Shown: piece by piece, positions 50,255 through 58,909 of the stretch
How positions within the stretch are numbered: position 1 is the stretch's first letter
How the letters are laid out: each line of letters begins with the position of its first letter
From: Saccharothrix espanaensis DSM 44229
GTDB lineage: Bacteria; Actinomycetota; Actinomycetes; Mycobacteriales; Pseudonocardiaceae
Direction of reading: 5' to 3'
Length of the DNA: 64,000 nt
Assembly (NCBI RefSeq): GCF_000328705.1
Contig: NC_019673.1
Span: 7,885,501 to 7,949,500 of the forward strand
Notes under the pieces: generated by a model
Seen by the model: the letters and a program-made list of their open reading frames with translations, nothing else
The model's database searches: none
Told to the model about the DNA's origin: nothing
Made by a program: the position numbers and the translations under genes

Positions 50255-50776
50255 GTGGCGATCTACGCGCTGGGCGAGCACGAACCGGTGATCCACCCGG
50301 ACGCGTACGTGCACCCCGACGCGACCGTGATCGGCGACGTGCGGATCCACGCGCACGCGTCCGTGTGGCCGCAGGCGGTGTTGCGCGGCGACTACGGCCG
50401 CATCGAGGTCGGCGCGCGCACGTCCATCCAGGACGGCACGGTCGTGCACTGCACCGAGGTGCACCCGGCGCTGATCGGCGAGGAGTGCGTCATCGGGCAC
50501 AACGTGCACATCGAGGGCGCGACCGTCGCCGACCGCTGCCTGATCGCCTCGGGATCGGTGGTGCTCAACGGTTCGGTGGTGGAGACGGGCGCGATCGTCG
50601 GCGCGGGGGCCGTGGTGTCGTTCAACGGCCACGTGCCCGCCCGGTCGATGGCGCTGGGCGTGCCGGCGAAGGTCCGCGAGGGGTACGTGGTGCCCGACGG
50701 CGCGTGGCAGTTCGCCGTCGACAAGTACGTGGCCAACATCTTGACGTACCGCAAAGATCTGCGCCGCGTCGACTGA
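50255..50776 (+). CDS. Gamma-carbonic-anhydrase family protein (left-handed beta-helix)
   Basis: A 173-residue hexapeptide-repeat protein. Repeats such as [46 protein letters not shown] form the left-handed beta-helix, and metal-ligand His residues are seen in VVHCTEVHP and [11 protein letters not shown], in the positions used for zinc in gamma carbonic anhydrases. GTG 50255 has AGGAGG (50243-50248) upstream. Relatives are annotated as carbonic anhydrase or transferase; the catalytic Glu of the archaeal enzyme is not obvious, so the activity is uncertain. Confidence 0.85.
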   Translation: MAIYALGEHEPVIHPDAYVHPDATVIGDVRIHAHASVWPQAVLRGDYGRIEVGARTSIQDGTVVHCTEVHPALIGEECVIGHNVHIEGATVADRCLIASGSVVLNGSVVETGAIVGAGAVVSFNGHVPARSMALGVPAKVREGYVVPDGAWQFAVDKYVANILTYRKDLRRVD

Positions 50777-50792
50777 GCTAAAGTGCCCGATC

Positions 50793-51467
50793 GTGGGACG
50801 TCCGCTTGAGGAAGTCATGGAAGCCGGCTGGGCGCAGGCACTCGCGCCGGTCGCCGATCAGATCGCGAAGATGGGCGAGTTCCTCCGCGAGGAGGTCGCC
50901 GCGGGTCGCACCTACCTGCCGGCCGGCGAGAACGTGCTGCGCGCGTTCCAGCAGCCGTTCCACGGTGTGCGCGTGCTGATCGTCGGTCAGGACCCGTACC
51001 CGACACCGGGGCACGCGGTGGGCCTGAGCTTCTCGGTGTCGCCGGAGACCCGGCCGATCCCGAAGAGCCTGATCAACATCTACCGCGAGTACGTGGAGGA
51101 CCTGGGGTACCCCAAGCCCACCAACGGCGACCTGACCCCGTGGACCGAGCAGGGGGTCCTGCTGCTCAACAGGGCGCTCACCGTGCAGCCGGGGAAGTCC
51201 AACTCCCACCAGGGCAAGGGCTGGGAGGCCGTGACCGAGCAGGCGATCAAGGCACTGGCGGCGCGCGAGGAACCCCTCGTGGCCATCCTGTGGGGCCGCA
51301 ACGCCCGCAACCTCAAGCCGCTGCTGGAGCCGTTCCCGTGCGTGGAGTCGGCGCACCCGTCCCCGCTCTCGGCGGCGGCCGGCTTCTTCGGCTCCAAGCC
51401 GTTCAGCCGGGCCAACGAACTCCTGGTCCAGCAGGGCGCCGAGCCGGTCGACTGGAAGCTCCCGTAA
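50793..51467 (+). CDS. ung: Uracil-DNA glycosylase (family 1)
   Basis: Ung removes uracil from DNA. The 224-residue product has the catalytic water-activating loop [18 protein letters not shown] (Asp at about 66), the LLLNRALTV segment and the DNA-intercalating SAHPSPLSA motif (His near 189). These are diagnostic for family 1. GTG 50793 is preceded by TAAAGT (50779-50784) with 8 bases between, compatible with a leaderless mRNA. It is followed by a terminator at 51475-51503. Confidence 0.96.
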   Translation: MGRPLEEVMEAGWAQALAPVADQIAKMGEFLREEVAAGRTYLPAGENVLRAFQQPFHGVRVLIVGQDPYPTPGHAVGLSFSVSPETRPIPKSLINIYREYVEDLGYPKPTNGDLTPWTEQGVLLLNRALTVQPGKSNSHQGKGWEAVTEQAIKALAAREEPLVAILWGRNARNLKPLLEPFPCVESAHPSPLSAAAGFFGSKPFSRANELLVQQGAEPVDWKLP

Positions 51468-51474
51468 GACGCCC

Positions 51475-51503
51475 GCGGCGCGTGCCGTCGTGGCACGCGC
51501 CGC
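51475..51503. terminator. Hairpin terminator between ung and ddl
   Basis: A 12-bp perfect stem, GCGGCGCGTGCC (51475-51486) with GGCACGCGCCGC (51492-51503), around GTCGT. It lies 7 bases after ung, and can also act on the convergent ddl transcript. Confidence 0.75.
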
Positions 51504-51507
51504 CTGT

Positions 51508-51525
51508 TCCCCCGGTACCGGGGGA
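51508..51525. repeat. 18-bp perfect palindrome at the end of ddl
   Basis: TCCCCCGGTACCGGGGGA is fully symmetric, 2 bases beyond the ddl stop. It may add to termination or be a protein-binding site. Confidence 0.5.
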
Positions 51526-51527
51526 GC

Positions 51528-52598
51528 TCAGCGCAGGCCGGTTCCCCGGGCGAGCGCGGTGTCGACCAGGGTGGTCAGCAGGGTCGGGTAGTCGATGCCG
51601 GTCTCGGCCCACATCCGCGGGTACATCGAGATCGGGGTGAAGCCCGGCATCGTGTTGACCTCGTTGACGACCAGCTCGTCGTAGTCGGTGACGAAGAAGT
51701 CGACGCGGGCCAGGCCCTGGCAGTCCAGCGCCCGGAAGGCCGTCACGGCCAGCTCGCGCAGGCCCGCCGCGACCCGGTCGTCGAGCTTGGCCGGGAGGTC
51801 GAACTCGCACACGTCGTCGAGGTACTTGGCGTCGAAGTCGTACCAGTCGACCGCACCGCCGACGACCCGGAGCTCGGCCACCAGCGACGCCTCGACCCGG
51901 CCGTCGGGGAACTCCAGGACGCCGCACTCGACCTCGCGCCCGGACACCGCGGCCTCGATGATGACCTTCGGGTCGGTCTTGCGCGCCAACGCGATCGCGC
52001 TGTCCAGGTGGGACCAGTCGACCACCTTCGAGATGCCGACCGACGACCCGGCGCGGGCCGGCTTCACGAACACCGGCAGGCCCAGGCGCTCGCGGTCCTG
52101 GGTCGACAGCGTCTCCTGGTCGCGGCGCAGGATCGCGAACTCGCCCACCGGCAGGCCCGCGTCGCGCAGCAGCTTCTTGGTGAACTCCTTGTCCATGGCG
52201 ACCGCGGAGGCCAGCACGCCCGGCCCCACGTACGGGATCGCCGCGAGTTCCAGCAGGCCCTGCACGGTGCCGTCCTCGCCCCACGCGCCGTGCAGCACGG
52301 GGAACACCACGTCCACGTCGCCGAGCACCTGGTCGGGCGACACCGGGACCAGCTCGCCGCCGGAGACCGGGACCAGGGAGTCGACCGTCGGCAGCCGGCG
52401 GTCGTGCACCTCCAGCGCCTTGGTGTCGTCGGCACCGATCACCCAGCGGCCCTCGTCGTGCGTGATACCCACGGGCACCACCTCGAACCGGTCCCGGTCC
52501 AGGTGCGGGAGGATGCTGCCGGCCGACAGGCAGGAGACCATGTGCTCGCTGCTGCGCCCGCCGAACACCACGGCGACCTTGGTCTTGCGTCGTGTCAT
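51528..52598 (-). CDS. ddl: D-alanine--D-alanine ligase
   Basis: Ddl joins two D-Ala residues for peptidoglycan. The 356-residue ATP-grasp enzyme has [12 protein letters not shown] at the N-terminus (catalytic Glu; EHMVSC where EHEVS is usual), [33 protein letters not shown] (ATP-binding Lys), a DFDAKYLDD omega loop with Lys-Tyr, and [11 protein letters not shown]. The Tyr fits a D-Ala-D-Ala enzyme; VanA/VanB-type D-Ala-D-Lac ligases have His there. ATG 52598 is the start. It is convergent with ung, as in M. tuberculosis order ddl-gpsA apart from the MocR and sulfur genes inserted here. Confidence 0.95.
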   Translation of the reverse strand: MTRRKTKVAVVFGGRSSEHMVSCLSAGSILPHLDRDRFEVVPVGITHDEGRWVIGADDTKALEVHDRRLPTVDSLVPVSGGELVPVSPDQVLGDVDVVFPVLHGAWGEDGTVQGLLELAAIPYVGPGVLASAVAMDKEFTKKLLRDAGLPVGEFAILRRDQETLSTQDRERLGLPVFVKPARAGSSVGISKVVDWSHLDSAIALARKTDPKVIIEAAVSGREVECGVLEFPDGRVEASLVAELRVVGGAVDWYDFDAKYLDDVCEFDLPAKLDDRVAAGLRELAVTAFRALDCQGLARVDFFVTDYDELVVNEVNTMPGFTPISMYPRMWAETGIDYPTLLTTLVDTALARGTGLR

Positions 52599-52609
52599 GG
52601 TTTCCGACC

Positions 52610-54007
52610 CTACCCGGATGGCTCAACGGTCGAACTCAGGAGTTCGGCCAGCACCGGCAGGGCGGCGGTGAGCTGCTCGCGCGAGCACGCCCCGTACCCG
52701 ATGGCGACGCCGAACACCTTGGGCCGCGCGGCGTGGTGCCGGCCGAGCCCGTCCAGCCGCAGGCCGCGCGCCTCGGCGGCGGCCAGCAGGTCGCGTTCGG
52801 CCTGGGCGTCGTCGAGCAGCACGACCACGTGCGCGCCCGCGTCGTCGCCCAGCACCGACACCCCGGCCGCCGCCAGCGTGGACGCCACCAGGGCCCGCCG
52901 CTCGGACAGCTCGCGCCGGAGCCTGCGCAGGTGGCGGCCCAGGTCGCCGGTCCGGGCGAGTTCGACCAGCACGCGCTGCCCGGCGGCCGACGGGGAGGTG
53001 CCGGTGTCGTCGCGGTGGGCCAGGATCGCGGCGGCGATCGGTTCCGGCGCGACCATCCAGCCCGCGCCCAGCGTCGGCGTGAGGATCTTGCTGGTGGTGC
53101 CCAGGTGCACCACGACGTCCGGGGCCAGCGCGGCGAGCAGCGGCAGCGGGGCGACGTCGTAGCGCAGTTCGCCGTCGTAGTCGTCCTCCACGACCAGCCA
53201 GCCTTCGCGCCGGGCCCGCTCCACGAGGGCGACCCGGCGCGCGGCGGACATCCGGCCGCCCATCGGGTACTGGTGCGCGGGCGAGCAGTAGACCCCGCGC
53301 ACGCCCTCGGGGACGCCGTCGACCAAGAGGCCCTCGGCGTCCACGGGGGCTTGGACGACCTTGATCCGCGCGGACCGCAGCGCGCCCACGGCCCGTTGGT
53401 AGCCGGGTTCCTCCACGGCTACGACGTCACCGGGCCGCAGCACGGCGGCGGCGATCTCCACCAGCGCGGCGGTGGTGCCGCCGGTGGCCAGCACGAGTTC
53501 TTCGCGCAGCCCGCCGCGCACGGCCAGCCCCCGGTGCCGCAGCAGGTGTTCGGCGACCACCGCGCGGTACTCGGGCAGCCCGCCGCGCTGGGGCCGGAAC
53601 AGCGGCAGCGAGTCGGCCGCCGCGCGCCACGCCCGCCGCCACGCGGCCCGGTCGAGCCCTTCGGCCCACGGCGCGCCGGGCGCGAAGTCGATCACGTCCT
53701 CGGCGGGTTCGGGGGTGGCGGCCCGGCGCGGGCGGCCCTTGAGCGAGCCGGGCGGGGTGGTCGTCACGTAGGTGCCCGACCCGTGCCGGCCCGCGATCCA
53801 GCCCTCGGCGTGCAACTGCTCGTAGGCTGCCGCCGTCACGGTCCGGCTGACGCCGAGCCGGTCGGCCAGGGCCCGCGTGGACGGCAGCCGGTCGCCGCTG
53901 CGCAGCCGCCCGTCCGCCGCCGCCGCGCGCAGCGCCTCGGCCAACTGGACGGCCAGCGGCTCGGCCGACTCGCGGTCCAGCGTCACGGGCAGCGCGGTCT
54001 CGGACAA
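52610..54007 (-). CDS. MocR-type regulator (GntR HTH fused to aminotransferase)
   Basis: The 465-residue protein has a GntR winged helix (about 1-80, [25 protein letters not shown]) joined to a type I aminotransferase domain (about 110-465) with [10 protein letters not shown] and the PLP Lys in [16 protein letters not shown]. MocR proteins sense vitamin B6 or amino compounds; PdxR controls pyridoxal synthesis. TTG 54007 is chosen because GGGAG (54013-54017) precedes it by 5 bases and the conserved domain follows closely. It is divergent from a PNPOx-like flavoprotein gene, a frequent partner. Effector unknown. Confidence 0.85.
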   Translation of the reverse strand: MSETALPVTLDRESAEPLAVQLAEALRAAAADGRLRSGDRLPSTRALADRLGVSRTVTAAAYEQLHAEGWIAGRHGSGTYVTTTPPGSLKGRPRRAATPEPAEDVIDFAPGAPWAEGLDRAAWRRAWRAAADSLPLFRPQRGGLPEYRAVVAEHLLRHRGLAVRGGLREELVLATGGTTAALVEIAAAVLRPGDVVAVEEPGYQRAVGALRSARIKVVQAPVDAEGLLVDGVPEGVRGVYCSPAHQYPMGGRMSAARRVALVERARREGWLVVEDDYDGELRYDVAPLPLLAALAPDVVVHLGTTSKILTPTLGAGWMVAPEPIAAAILAHRDDTGTSPSAAGQRVLVELARTGDLGRHLRRLRRELSERRALVASTLAAAGVSVLGDDAGAHVVVLLDDAQAERDLLAAAEARGLRLDGLGRHHAARPKVFGVAIGYGACSREQLTAALPVLAELLSSTVEPSG

Positions 54008-54074
54008 AATGGCTCCCTCTGATAGCCCTGAATTGGCTCTTGAGGAAGGCCACTTTACCCCGGACGCTGGTCGC

Positions 54075-54722
54075 ATGACGCTGTCACCGACGCCCCGCAG
54101 CACGATCAAGCGCGGGAGCAAGCGCGCCGTGACCGAACGCGAAGCCCTGCACACCGTGCTCGACGCCGGCCTGGTCTGCCACCTCGCGGTGGTGGTGGAC
54201 GGCGCGCCGCTGGTCCTGCCGACCGGGTACGGCCGCGACGGCGACACCCTCTACCTGCACGGGTCCACCGGCGCGCGCAGCCTGCGCGAGGCGGCGACCG
54301 GCGTGCCGGTGTGCGTGGCGGTGACCTTGCTCGACGGTGTCGTCTACGCGCGCTCGGTGTTCTCCCACTCCATGAACTACCGGGCGGCGGTCGTCCACGG
54401 CACCGCCGTACCGGTGACCAACCCGGACGCCAAGACCCACGCGCTCAAGGTGCTCACCGAGCACCTCTCGCCCGGCTCGTGGGACTACGCCCGGCTGCCC
54501 ACCCCGAAGGAGCTGGCCGCCACCTCGGTGCTCGCGCTGGACCTCGGCGAGGCGTCGGTGAAGATCCGCACCGGCCCGCCCGGCGACGAGGACGCGGACG
54601 TCGCCGCCGACGAGCGGTGGGCGGGCGTCCTGCCGCTGCGCACGGCGTGGGGCACGCCGGAGCCCGACCCGCTGCTGGTCGCCGACCGGGACGTCCCGCC
54701 GCACGTCAGCGCGCGGCGGTAG
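54075..54722 (+). CDS. Pyridoxamine 5'-phosphate oxidase-like flavin-binding protein
   Basis: A 215-residue protein of the PNPOx-like split-barrel fold: LVCHLAVVVDGAPLVLPTGYGRDGDTLYLHGSTGARSLREA matches FMN-binding nitroreductase or F420/heme-type split barrels of the pyridoxamine oxidase superfamily. FMN or F420 use is likely, but the substrate is unknown. ATG 54075 starts MTLSPTPRSTIKRG. The gene is divergent from mocR (54007) with 67 bases between them, holding TGGCTC direct repeats (54010-54015 and 54035-54040) as candidate MocR sites. It overlaps the convergent cysteine dioxygenase gene by 17 bases. Confidence 0.84.
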   Translation: MTLSPTPRSTIKRGSKRAVTEREALHTVLDAGLVCHLAVVVDGAPLVLPTGYGRDGDTLYLHGSTGARSLREAATGVPVCVAVTLLDGVVYARSVFSHSMNYRAAVVHGTAVPVTNPDAKTHALKVLTEHLSPGSWDYARLPTPKELAATSVLALDLGEASVKIRTGPPGDEDADVAADERWAGVLPLRTAWGTPEPDPLLVADRDVPPHVSARR

Positions 54723-55173
54723 CCCCGTCGACCGGGTCGAACCGGTACGGCCGCATGGTGCGCCCGCCGCCGCGGTAGACGTGGATGGTCACCGCCGGGT
54801 CCGGCCCGTCGTTGCGCACCTGGTGCACGTAGTCGGGGCCGAACACCCGCGACTGGCCGGCCACCAGGTGGTGCAGGTACTGGGTCCGGCCGGGCGCCAC
54901 GATCTCCGTCAGCGAGCCGCTGACCAGCGTGAACGCCCCGGTGCTCGGGCCGTGGTCGTGCAGGTCGGTGTGCTGGCCGGGCAACCACCCCATCAGCCAC
55001 ACCTCCTGCTCCCCGGTCCGCTCGACCAGCGCGGAGTAGCGGCTGTCGGGGTCGTAGCGCAGCAGGTGGGCCCAGCGCTCCCGCCGTGCCGCCATGTCGA
55101 GCGCGATCCGCACGGGGTGCAGCGCGGCGTGCGACTGGGGCAGGGCGATCGTGTTCTCCGGAACGGCGAACAT
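54706..55173 (-). CDS. Cysteine dioxygenase, type I
   Basis: The enzyme oxidises L-cysteine to cysteine sulfinate. The 155-residue cupin shows LMGWLPGQHTDLHDHGPSTGAFTLVSGSLTE, with the first cupin motif (HxH, iron ligands in TDLHDHG), and later GPDYVHQVRN with the third His. It is shorter than the mammalian enzyme, as other actinobacterial forms are. ATG 55173 has AAGGA upstream. A leader peptide gene (55238-55318) and alternative hairpins (55205-55233) precede it, suggesting control by cysteine supply. The cystathionine gamma-lyase gene lies further upstream on the same strand. Confidence 0.88.
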   Translation of the reverse strand: MFAVPENTIALPQSHAALHPVRIALDMAARRERWAHLLRYDPDSRYSALVERTGEQEVWLMGWLPGQHTDLHDHGPSTGAFTLVSGSLTEIVAPGRTQYLHHLVAGQSRVFGPDYVHQVRNDGPDPAVTIHVYRGGGRTMRPYRFDPVDGATAAR

Positions 55174-55204
55174 GGTTCCTTCTCGGGAGGAGGTGTGCGG
55201 TTGT

Positions 55205-55233
55205 GCAGGCGTCACGGGCCTGCGGGGCGCAGG
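55205..55233 (-). promoter_or_regulatory. Mutually exclusive hairpins between leader peptide and cysteine dioxygenase
   Basis: On the transcript CCTGCG (55233-55228) pairs with CGCAGG (55224-55219), while the overlapping GCAGGC (55223-55218) pairs with GCCTGC (55210-55205). Both stems cannot form together. The first begins 5 bases after the leader stop codon, where a stalled or terminating ribosome would cover it. Confidence 0.6.
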
Positions 55234-55237
55234 TCGA

Positions 55238-55318
55238 TCACCGAGAAGGACAGAGCGCGCTGGCGGCCAGGCCGAGGTCGATGTGACCCCGACCGGCGGT
55301 GACAGCACGGAAGGACAT
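55238..55318 (-). CDS. Leader peptide upstream of cysteine dioxygenase (26 residues)
   Basis: An ORF of 26 codons from ATG 55318 to TGA 55238, encoding a peptide with GRGHIDLGLAASALC near its end and one Cys codon (TGT) four codons before the stop. The pattern (Arg/Gly)-x-His-x-Asp-Leu-x-x-x-Ala-Ser-Ala-x-Cys matches the leader peptides that precede sulfur genes in actinobacteria, where translation of Cys codons reports cysteine supply. The promoter places the ATG at the transcription start. No Shine-Dalgarno is seen, in line with leaderless translation. Confidence 0.75.
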   Translation of the reverse strand: MSFRAVTAGRGHIDLGLAASALCPSR

Positions 55319-55325
55319 GCCGGAA

Positions 55326-55354
55326 AGACTGGCAGGGCCGCCCCGGCGGAGCAA
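55326..55354 (-). promoter_or_regulatory. Promoter of the leader peptide/cysteine dioxygenase transcript
   Basis: On the minus strand TTGCTC (55354-55349) and CAGTCT (55331-55326) are 17 bases apart, with 7 bases from the -10 box to the leader ATG at 55318. Transcription should therefore start at the ATG. Confidence 0.5.
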
Positions 55355-55406
55355 CCGCGTCCCACGAATTGGAACGGCCTCCACCCGTCAGAGTGAACCC
55401 AGGACG

Positions 55407-56489
55407 TCAGAGCGAAGCCAGGACGTCGGCGACGAGATCGGCGGTGTCCTCGCAGCCGGCGGACAGCCGCACCAGGCCCTCCGGCACCGGGTCGCCCCAC
55501 TGCGCGCGCCGGTCCAGCGTGGTGTGCAGCCCGCCGAAGCTGGTCGACGCCGCCACCAGCCGGGACCGCTCCAGGAACGCCGCCACGGCGGCCGCGTCGC
55601 GCAGCACGAAGGTCAGCACCCCGCCGAACCGCCGCATCTGCTTCGCCGCCACGGCGTGCGCCGGGTCCTCCGGCGCGCCCGGCCAACGCAGCCCGGTCAC
55701 CTCCGGGCGGCCCGTGAGCGCCGCGTGCAGCGCCGCCGCGTTCTCCGCCTGCCGGGTCAGCCGCAGGTCCAGCGTGCCCAGGCCGCGGTGCGCCAGCCAC
55801 GCCTCGAACGGACCGGGGATCGCGCCGCCGACCGTGCGCGCCGCCCGGACCTCCTCCGCCAACGCGTGATCCACTGTGGACACGTGCCCGAGCAGCACGT
55901 CGCTGTGCCCGGCCACGGCCTTGGTGTCGCTGCTCACCACGGCGTCCGCGCCGAGTTCCAGCGGCCGCTGCCCCAACGGCGTCGCGGTCGTGTTGTCCAC
56001 CGCCAGCAGCGCGCCCGCCTCGTGCGCGGCGGCGGCCAGCGCGGCGATGTCGCACACGTCCAGACCGGGGTTCGACGGCGACTCCAGCAGCACCAACCGC
56101 ACACCGTCGAACGACGGGTACGGCCCCGTCGTGGGCGCTTCGACCACCGTCACCGGCAGCTCGGCGACCAGGTCGCGAGTCAGGTAGTAGCCGTCCGACG
56201 GCAGCACCACGGTGTCACCGGGCCGCAGCACGACCCGCAGGAACGTCGAGATCGCCGCCATCCCGGACGGGAACAGCACCGCCTCGCCACCGTCCAACGA
56301 GCCCAACGCGGCTTCGAGCGCGCGCCACGTCGGGTTGTGCGAACGCCCGTAGGTGTTCTCGCCGCCCAAGTGGTACGCCGACGCGAACACCGGCCCCGCC
56401 AGGAACGGCTCCCCCGCGCCCGCCGACACCGTGTGCACGACCCGCGTGCCGTCCCCGTACTCCGGACCCACTCCAGAACCCACGCTCAC
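55407..56489 (-). CDS. Cystathionine gamma-lyase (Cys/Met metabolism PLP enzyme)
   Basis: A 360-residue fold type I PLP enzyme. Landmarks are [90 protein letters not shown] with the PLP Lys in [10 protein letters not shown], and [17 protein letters not shown] at the C-terminus. Relatives cleave cystathionine to cysteine. Its GTG overlaps the gpsA stop by 4 bases. With the downstream cysteine dioxygenase it covers cysteine formation and oxidation. Confidence 0.86.
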   Translation of the reverse strand: MSVGSGVGPEYGDGTRVVHTVSAGAGEPFLAGPVFASAYHLGGENTYGRSHNPTWRALEAALGSLDGGEAVLFPSGMAAISTFLRVVLRPGDTVVLPSDGYYLTRDLVAELPVTVVEAPTTGPYPSFDGVRLVLLESPSNPGLDVCDIAALAAAAHEAGALLAVDNTTATPLGQRPLELGADAVVSSDTKAVAGHSDVLLGHVSTVDHALAEEVRAARTVGGAIPGPFEAWLAHRGLGTLDLRLTRQAENAAALHAALTGRPEVTGLRWPGAPEDPAHAVAAKQMRRFGGVLTFVLRDAAAVAAFLERSRLVAASTSFGGLHTTLDRRAQWGDPVPEGLVRLSAGCEDTADLVADVLASL

Positions 56490-57490
56490 TGCCGTTCCGC
56501 CTTACGTTCCCGCCCCAACAACGCCGTCGTGAGCGCACGCGGGTCCAGCCCGTCGTGGCACACCCGGTGCACGCCGTCCGTGATCGGCATGTCCACACCG
56601 ATCCGCGCGGCCAGCTCCCGGATCGACGAGCACGACTTCACGCCCTCCGCGACCTGCCCGTGCGCGGCCTCCTGCGCCTGCGCCACGGTGTCGCCTCGGC
56701 CGAGCCGCTCGCCGAACGACCGGTTGCGCGACAGCGGCGACGCGCAGGTCGCGACCAGGTCGCCCAACCCGGCCAAACCCGCGAACGTCAGCGGGTCCGC
56801 GCCCAGCGCCGCGCCCATCCGGGCGGTCTCGGCCAGGCCGCGGGTGATGATGGAGGCCATGGTGTTGTCGCCGAACCCGAGCCCGGCGGCCATCCCGCAG
56901 GCCAGCGCGATCACGTTCTTGCACGCCCCGCCGAGCTCGCAGCCCACCACGTCCACGTTGGTGTAGGGCCGGAAGTAGGAGTTCGAGCACGCGTGCTGGA
57001 GGTCCACCGCCCGGTCGTGGTCGGTGCACGCGATCACCGTGGCGGTGGGCTGCTCGGCCGCGATCTCCTTGGCCAGGTTCGGCCCGGACACCACCGCGAC
57101 CTGGTCCTCCGGCACGCCCGCGACCTCGCGGACCACCTCGCTCATCCGCTTGAGCGTGCCCAGCTCCACGCCCTTGGCGAGACTGACCAGAGTGGCCCCG
57201 GCGGGCAGCGCCGAGCGCCACTGGGCGAGGTTGGCCCGCAGCGTCTGGCTCGGCACGCCCAGCACGACGGCCTCCGCGCCGGCCAACGCCTTCGCCGGGT
57301 CGTGGGTCGCCGCCAGGTTCGCCGGCAGGACCGTGTCGGGCAGGTAGCCGGGGTTGACCCGGGACCGGGTGATCTCGTCGGCGACCTCCGCCCGCCGCGC
57401 CCACAGCACGACGTCGGTGCCCGAGTCGGCCAGCACCTTCGCGAAGGCCGTGCCCCACGACCCCGCACCCATCACCGCGACGCGCTTCAC
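56486..57490 (-). CDS. gpsA: Glycerol-3-phosphate dehydrogenase [NAD(P)+]
   Basis: GpsA makes sn-glycerol 3-phosphate from dihydroxyacetone phosphate for lipids. The 334-residue product starts with the Rossmann motif [21 protein letters not shown], then has [46 protein letters not shown] (catalytic Lys) and GLGDLVATC motifs. GTG 57490 is one base after the plsC stop. The order plsC-gpsA is conserved; a second step of phospholipid synthesis is thus encoded next door. Confidence 0.96.
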   Translation of the reverse strand: MKRVAVMGAGSWGTAFAKVLADSGTDVVLWARRAEVADEITRSRVNPGYLPDTVLPANLAATHDPAKALAGAEAVVLGVPSQTLRANLAQWRSALPAGATLVSLAKGVELGTLKRMSEVVREVAGVPEDQVAVVSGPNLAKEIAAEQPTATVIACTDHDRAVDLQHACSNSYFRPYTNVDVVGCELGGACKNVIALACGMAAGLGFGDNTMASIITRGLAETARMGAALGADPLTFAGLAGLGDLVATCASPLSRNRSFGERLGRGDTVAQAQEAAHGQVAEGVKSCSSIRELAARIGVDMPITDGVHRVCHDGLDPRALTTALLGRERKAERQ

Positions 57491-57491
57491 G

Positions 57492-58193
57492 TCAGACCTT
57501 CTTCGAGTAGAAGCCGTCGGGCGCGGTCTCCTGCCGGATGTCCGCCAGGAGGTCCTTCACCTCGCCCATGAGCACGTCGGTCACCTCGCGCAGCACCGCG
57601 ATGGACTGCGGCCTGGCGCGGTGCGCGGCCAGGTCGACCGGCGGGCCGACCCTGGTCACCACGGTCTTGCGCGGGAACGGCCGGAACTTCTTGCGGTAGT
57701 GGTCGTAGAGGTCGCGGGTGCCCCAGCGGGCGGCCGGGATGATCGGCACGTCGTGCGCCAGCGCGAGCCGGGCCACGCCGGTGCGCGAGGCCATCGGCCA
57801 GCCGTCCGGGTCGCGGGTGATCGTGCCCTCCGGGTAGATCACCACGACGAGCCCCTGCTCCAGGGCCTCGTGGGCGGCGCGCAGGCTCTGCTGGGCGTCG
57901 GCGGTGCCGCGGTAGACCGGGATCTGCTTCGCGCCCCTGATGATCGAGCCGAGCACCGGGACCTTCCACAGGCTGTGCTTGGCCAGGAAGTGCGGCACCC
58001 GGCCCTGCCGGTGGGTGAACACTGCGTCGTAGACCGGGTCGAGGTGGGACACGTGGTTCATCACGACCAGCGCGCCGCCCGTCTTCGGGATGTGCTCCAC
58101 GCCCTCGTCGCGCCGCCGCGCCATCAGCGCGGTCGACGGGTAGAACACCGCCGCGGCGAGCCCCACCCAGAATCCGCCCTTCTCCCTGCCCAC
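57492..58193 (-). CDS. plsC: 1-acyl-sn-glycerol-3-phosphate acyltransferase (PlsC family)
   Basis: A 233-residue acyltransferase with NHVSHLDPV (HX4D, about residue 47), [10 protein letters not shown], and [25 protein letters not shown] (acyl-acceptor binding). It adds the second acyl chain to lysophosphatidic acid. ATG 58193 is the first in-frame ATG, followed by the family-typical hydrophobic start ([17 protein letters not shown]). The gpsA gene follows by one base. Divergent to cofC with 88 bases between. Confidence 0.93.
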   Translation of the reverse strand: MGREKGGFWVGLAAAVFYPSTALMARRRDEGVEHIPKTGGALVVMNHVSHLDPVYDAVFTHRQGRVPHFLAKHSLWKVPVLGSIIRGAKQIPVYRGTADAQQSLRAAHEALEQGLVVVIYPEGTITRDPDGWPMASRTGVARLALAHDVPIIPAARWGTRDLYDHYRKKFRPFPRKTVVTRVGPPVDLAAHRARPQSIAVLREVTDVLMGEVKDLLADIRQETAPDGFYSKKV

Positions 58194-58281
58194 GTGTTCT
58201 CCCTCTCGTCACCCGCGGCCCGCCTGGAGTCTTCCCCGCCGCGGGCGGCGGGGTCCAGTCGACATCGGGGAGTATGGCCGG

Positions 58282-58887
58282 GTGCGTGCCGATGTGGACC
58301 TGGTGGTGCCGGTCAAGACCCTGCAACGGGCGAAGACGCGGCTGGTGGGGGTGACCGACGACCGGCCGGCGCTGGCCCTGGCGTTCGCCCTGGACACCAT
58401 CGCCGCGGCGCTGCCGGTGGTGCGCCGCGTGCTGGCCATCACCGAGGACCGGGCGGTCGCGGCGCAGCTGCGGGCGCTGGGCGTCGGGTCGATCCCGGGG
58501 CCGGAAGGGCTCAACGAGGCCCTGCGGTTCGGCGCGGCGGTGCTGCGCGGGCGTGACCCGCGGTCGGTGGTGGGCGCGTTGCAGGCCGACCTGCCCGCGT
58601 TGCGGACCGACGAGCTGGCGCTGGCGCTGGACGCGGCGGAGGGGCGGGCGTTCTGCCCGGACCGGCAGGGCACCGGGACGACGCTGCTGCTGTCCGCGCC
58701 CGGCGGCGATCTCGACCCGAGGTTCGGCGTCGGGTCGGCGGAGGCGCACGCGCGGGACGCGCAGGTGTTGCTCGGGCCGTGGCCGACGCTGCGCAACGAC
58801 GTGGACACGGCGGCGGACCTGGAACTCGCGGCCGGCCTCGGGCTCGGACCGCGCTCGGCGGCCGTGCTGTGCCCGGTGGGCGGCTGA
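58282..58887 (+). CDS. cofC: 2-phospho-L-lactate (or PEP) guanylyltransferase CofC/FbiD
   Basis: The enzyme activates the lactyl or phosphoenolpyruvyl unit in coenzyme F420 synthesis. The 201-residue product begins DVDLVVPVKTLQRAKTRLVGVTD (nucleotide-binding), with ALQADLPALRTDEL (Asp-binding), FCPDRQGTGTTLLL and FGVGSAEAHARD motifs of CofC. M. tuberculosis Rv2983 is its positional and functional counterpart, acting on PEP. GTG 58282 is preceded by GAGTAT (58270-58275) with 6 bases between. fbiA, fbiB and fbiC are not in this window. Confidence 0.93.
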   Translation: MRADVDLVVPVKTLQRAKTRLVGVTDDRPALALAFALDTIAAALPVVRRVLAITEDRAVAAQLRALGVGSIPGPEGLNEALRFGAAVLRGRDPRSVVGALQADLPALRTDELALALDAAEGRAFCPDRQGTGTTLLLSAPGGDLDPRFGVGSAEAHARDAQVLLGPWPTLRNDVDTAADLELAAGLGLGPRSAAVLCPVGG

Positions 58888-58909
58888 GGACCGCCCACCG
58901 GACGTCACC

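Noticed and set aside
55174-55406. SAM or other metabolite riboswitch before cysteine dioxygenase
   Set aside because: No recognisable SAM-I, SAM-II or SAM-IV core; the leader peptide and hairpins explain the region better.
54706-56055. Long minus-strand frame extending cysteine dioxygenase upstream
   Set aside because: The part upstream of ATG 55173 runs through the leader region and overlaps cystathionine gamma-lyase in another frame; the cupin starts at the ATG.
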